Below, piece after piece: positions 61,207 through 64,000 of a stretch of 64,000 nt of DNA. Origin of the DNA: Paenibacillus_F chitinolyticus_A. GTDB lineage: Bacteria; Bacillota; Bacilli; Paenibacillales; NBRC-103111. The position numbers and the translations under genes are program-made. Location: NCBI RefSeq assembly GCF_045038035.1, contig NZ_CP173427.1, positions 2,108,001 through 2,172,000 on the forward strand, given 5' to 3'. The notes under the pieces were generated by a model, which did no database searches, had not been told where the DNA came from, and saw nothing but the letters and a program-made list of their open reading frames with translations. Numbering within the stretch: position 1 is the stretch's first letter; the number at the start of each line of letters is the position of its first letter.

Positions 61207-61272
61207 GGGTATAGCCATTTGGAGAACCGAATAGTTTAGACCCAAGACGGTTGTGAAGGGAGAACGACAGCA

Positions 61273-62559
61273 TTGAGCACCCAACAGTTTGAACGGAGTA
61301 CACTGCGTCAGATAAGGCTGCATGTCCTGCCTACAGATCGCTATAAAACATTCGCCATATCCGCTTACATAGGACGTCCTCTTTCCGAGGAAGACGTAAC
61401 GCAGACGGCATTGGTCCCTTTTGTTCTGAGAAGGGGAACGGAAAGTTATCCCGAAACGAAGCAGTTCCGAGAGCATCTCGACGATCTCTATGGAGCGGGC
61501 TTCGGTTTTGACATTTACAAGCGAGGAGACTACCAGATCGTTCAATTCCGTATGGATGTAATTAACGACCGGTTTGTATCGTCCCCGGAATCTCTTTTGG
61601 AGAAAGCCCTTTCGTTTCTGGGTGAAGCCATTACGAAGCCGGCAGCCGAAGGAGACGCTTTCCTCTCCAAGTATGTGGAGTCTGAGAAGGAAACGCTGCG
61701 CAAACGGATCGAATCCATTATTAACGATAAAATCCGCTTCGCCGCCGAACGCTGTATTGCCGAAATGTGCAAAGGGGAGCCGTATCGGCTGCATCCGCTG
61801 GGCGAGCTGAAGGATATTCCCGCTTCCACCCCGGAATCCCTGTTTGCCTATTTCAAAAAATGGCTGGCCGAAGCGCCTATCGATCTGTATGTGGTCGGCA
61901 ATACGACGCTCCAGGAAGTCGAGAACATCGTGAGCCGTTCTTTCCGTCTGGAGAGGGAAGAGAATCCCGTCTACACGCGAACCGCGCCTCAGCGCCGGAC
62001 AGGGGAGACCAACGTCGTGGTGGAACGATTCCCCGTCACGCAGGGCAAGCTGAACATGGGCCTGCGCACTCCGGTTACGTACGGAGACGATGCGTATCCC
62101 GCCGCGCTTATGTACAACGGCATTCTGGGCGGATATCCCCATTCCAAGCTGTTCTTGAATGTGCGCGAAAGGGCGAGCCTCGCTTACTATGCTTCTTCCC
62201 GCCTTGACGGGCACAAAGGCATCCTGACGATCCAATCGGGCATCGAGATGCAGAATTACGAGAAAGCGGTTGACATTATCCGCAAACAGCTGGAAGACAT
62301 GAGAACCGGTTTTATCAGCGATATCGAGCTCAGTCAGACAAGAGCGATGATAGCCAACCAGCTGCGGGAAATGCAGGATTCCGCCTTCGAACAGATCGCG
62401 TTTGATTTCAATGCCGTTCTTTCCGGCAAAGAGCGCACTGTTCAAGAGCTGATCGACGGAGTGACGAACACAAGCATCGCAGAGATTCAGCAGGCCGCCG
62501 AGGGAGTATTCCTGGACACCATCTATTTCTTGAGGGATGAAAAGGAGGAAGCCAAGTGA
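61273..62559 (+). CDS. ymfF: M16 peptidase-like protein without zinc motif (YmfF)
   Basis: 428 residues of the M16 fold. The HxxEH zinc motif is absent; FVLRRGTESYP occupies the place where active members have it. An RLHPLGELKDI segment and LGGYPHSKLFLNVRERASLAYYASS later are typical of the family. It resembles the non-catalytic half of a two-chain M16 peptidase. TTG 61273 follows AAGGGAGA by about nine bases. It is coupled to ymfH by a GTGA overlap. Confidence 0.92.
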   Translation: MSTQQFERSTLRQIRLHVLPTDRYKTFAISAYIGRPLSEEDVTQTALVPFVLRRGTESYPETKQFREHLDDLYGAGFGFDIYKRGDYQIVQFRMDVINDRFVSSPESLLEKALSFLGEAITKPAAEGDAFLSKYVESEKETLRKRIESIINDKIRFAAERCIAEMCKGEPYRLHPLGELKDIPASTPESLFAYFKKWLAEAPIDLYVVGNTTLQEVENIVSRSFRLEREENPVYTRTAPQRRTGETNVVVERFPVTQGKLNMGLRTPVTYGDDAYPAALMYNGILGGYPHSKLFLNVRERASLAYYASSRLDGHKGILTIQSGIEMQNYEKAVDIIRKQLEDMRTGFISDIELSQTRAMIANQLREMQDSAFEQIAFDFNAVLSGKERTVQELIDGVTNTSIAEIQQAAEGVFLDTIYFLRDEKEEAK

Positions 62560-63842
62560 ATGTCATTCCCTATCCTCACTTAAACGAAACTTTATACGAA
62601 GAAAAGCTTCCGAACGGCCTTCACGTATACGTGCTGCCCAAGGAAGGCTTCCAAAAAACGTACGCGACGTTTTCCACCCGCTACGGGTCGATCGATAACC
62701 ATTTTCAAGTGGAGGGCGGGCCCGAAATCCGCGTGCCGGACGGGATTGCCCATTTTCTGGAGCATAAAATGTTCGAGGAGCCTACCGGCGACGTTTTCGC
62801 CACGTTCGCATCCCGCGGAGCTTCCGCAAACGCGTTTACGAGCTTCGAGAGAACGGTCTATCTCTTTTCGGCTACGGGCCAGATTATGGAGAACATCACA
62901 ACTCTGATCGATTTTGTTCAGAATCCTTATTTTACCGAAGAAAACGTCGAGAAGGAAAAGGGCATTATCGGGCAGGAAATCAACATGTATCGCGACAATC
63001 CGGACTGGAGAGCGTACTACGGCCTGATCGAGGCTTTGTACAGCAAGCACCCGGTGCGGATCGATATCGCCGGCACCGTCCCGTCCATTACGGAAATTAC
63101 CAAGGATATGTTGTACGACTGCTACCACACGTTCTATCACCCGAGCAACATGACGGTCTTTATCGCGGGCGGCGTGAATCCCGAGGAAGTGATTTCGCAT
63201 ATCCGTGCGAATCAGGCGGCCAAAACATTCAAACCTCAGGGGGAAATCCGCCGGTTTTTCGAACCGGAGCCGGAAGCCGTGGAGACGGAACGCAAGGAAA
63301 CGCTCCTGCCGGTATCGCTGCCTAAATGCCTGTTCGGTTTTAAAGAAAAAGCTCTGCATGAAGAAGGGGACGCGATCCTCAAACGAGAACTTACGACGAA
63401 ACTCGTGCTGGAAGTCCTGCTGGGATCAAGCTCCCCGATCTACCAGAAGCTGTACAATGAAGGGCTTATCTCGGACAATTTCAGTCATGAGTACAACTCG
63501 TCTCCGGAGTACGCGTTTTCCGCGATGGGCGGGGATACGAAAGATCCGGATCTTCTGCTGAGCAGAATCCGTGAAGAGCTGGACCGTGTGATAGCGGAAG
63601 GGCTCGACGAAGAAGCTTTCGAAAGAAGCCGCAGAAAAAAAATCGGCGGATTTCTGCGGATGCTGAATTCCCCCGAGGCGATCACGAATGAATTTACCCG
63701 TTACCTGTTTAAAGGCGCCGATATGTTTGACATTTTAAAAACGTACGAATCCGTCACCAAGGATGAGGCGGAGTCCAGACTCCGTGAACATTTTGACTGG
63801 AGCCGCTTTGCCGTTTCGCTCGTGCGAAGCGAGCGTCCGTGA
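62556..63842 (+). CDS. ymfH: M16 family zinc peptidase (YmfH)
   Basis: 428 residues, the same length as YmfF. The zinc motif H66-F-L-E69-H70 and the downstream Glu (GQEINMYRDNPDW) are intact. With the catalytically empty YmfF it probably forms a heterodimer, as in mitochondrial processing peptidase. GTG 62556 overlaps the ymfF stop; the 3' end overlaps the next gene by four bases (GTGA). Confidence 0.93.
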   Translation: MNVIPYPHLNETLYEEKLPNGLHVYVLPKEGFQKTYATFSTRYGSIDNHFQVEGGPEIRVPDGIAHFLEHKMFEEPTGDVFATFASRGASANAFTSFERTVYLFSATGQIMENITTLIDFVQNPYFTEENVEKEKGIIGQEINMYRDNPDWRAYYGLIEALYSKHPVRIDIAGTVPSITEITKDMLYDCYHTFYHPSNMTVFIAGGVNPEEVISHIRANQAAKTFKPQGEIRRFFEPEPEAVETERKETLLPVSLPKCLFGFKEKALHEEGDAILKRELTTKLVLEVLLGSSSPIYQKLYNEGLISDNFSHEYNSSPEYAFSAMGGDTKDPDLLLSRIREELDRVIAEGLDEEAFERSRRKKIGGFLRMLNSPEAITNEFTRYLFKGADMFDILKTYESVTKDEAESRLREHFDWSRFAVSLVRSERP

Positions 63843-64000
63843 CGGGGCTCCGGCCGTTTACCGAGCAGACGGTCCTCGTAACGGGCGGCAGCCGCGGAAT
63901 CGGAGCGGCCATCGCCGAGCGGTTCGCCAAGCTGGGCATGAACGTGGTGATCCATTACCTTCAGTCCCACGAATCCGCCAACGAAGTGGCGCGCCGCTGC
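63839..64000 (+). CDS. ymfI: SDR-family oxidoreductase (YmfI type), N-terminal part
   Basis: The first 54 codons are visible before the right edge. VLVTGGSRGIGAAIAERFAK contains the SDR cofactor motif TGxxxGIG, here near residues 15-22. GTG 63839 overlaps the ymfH stop (GTGA). B. subtilis has ymfF-ymfH-ymfI in this order, and YmfI is a ketoacyl-ACP-reductase-like SDR. Substrate is unknown. Confidence 0.88.
   Translation, partial: MTGLRPFTEQTVLVTGGSRGIGAAIAERFAKLGMNVVIHYLQSHESANEVARRC

Noticed and set aside
60310..62445. 711-codon open frame on the - strand across sleB and ymfF
   Set aside because: It covers two clear + strand genes and their terminator and promoter; no family features are visible.

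Overview
The window reads as one chromosome segment of an endospore-forming, flagellated Firmicute, most likely a Paenibacillaceae member (Paenibacillus-like). The reasons are the Bacillus-type gene order (fla/che - rpsB - polC - nusA/infB - pnp - dpaAB - spoIIIE), mid-50s GC by eye, strong GGAGG ribosome sites with many TTG starts, gram-positive PolC, PyrH and RNase J types, and sporulation genes with recognisable mother-cell and forespore promoters. All genes seen lie on the + strand. I found no rRNA, tRNA, CRISPR array, prophage or insertion sequence.

Positions 1-21250 are the distal half of the fla/che operon. The order is hook protein (cut by the left edge), swrD, fliL, fliM, fliY, cheY, fliO-P-Q-R, flhB, flhA, flhF, flhG, cheB, cheA, cheW, cheC, cheD, an unknown two-helix membrane protein, sigD, then four poorly known genes: a FapA/DUF342 protein, a small hydrophilic protein, a SwrB-like protein and a membrane-anchored MltG/YceG-like stalk domain. 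These genes build the export gate, switch and chemotaxis core and encode the sigma factor for late flagellar genes. A terminator at 21211-21248 closes the operon.

Positions 21300-45960 are core information processing and envelope synthesis: rpsB-tsf-pyrH-frr, uppS-cdsA-dxr-rseP, proS (an archaeal/eukaryal-type enzyme), polC, then rimP-nusA-rnpM-rplGB-infB-rbfA-nrnA-truB-ribF-rpsO-pnp. Likely control points are a strong extended -10 promoter and hairpin leader before rimP, and a promoter plus structured leader before rpsO.

Positions 46060-64000 mix sporulation and metabolism: a YlxY-type deacetylase behind a sigma-E-like promoter, an M16 peptidase, dut, dpaAB behind a near-perfect sigma-K promoter, asd-dapG-dapA (which supply dihydrodipicolinate to DpaAB and to lysine and peptidoglycan), RNase J, a TepA-type ClpP-fold protein with an unusual 170-residue disordered N-terminus, ylzJ, spoIIIE, sleB behind a perfect sigma-G promoter, the ymfF/ymfH peptidase-like pair and the start of a ymfI-type reductase cut by the right edge.

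Most of the window is conserved housekeeping DNA. The less ordinary points are the accessory genes around sigD, the archaeal-type ProS, the duplicated Gly/Arg/Gln-rich linker of IF2, the low-complexity extensions of FlhF and TepA, and several sporulation promoters and RNA leaders readable directly from the sequence.
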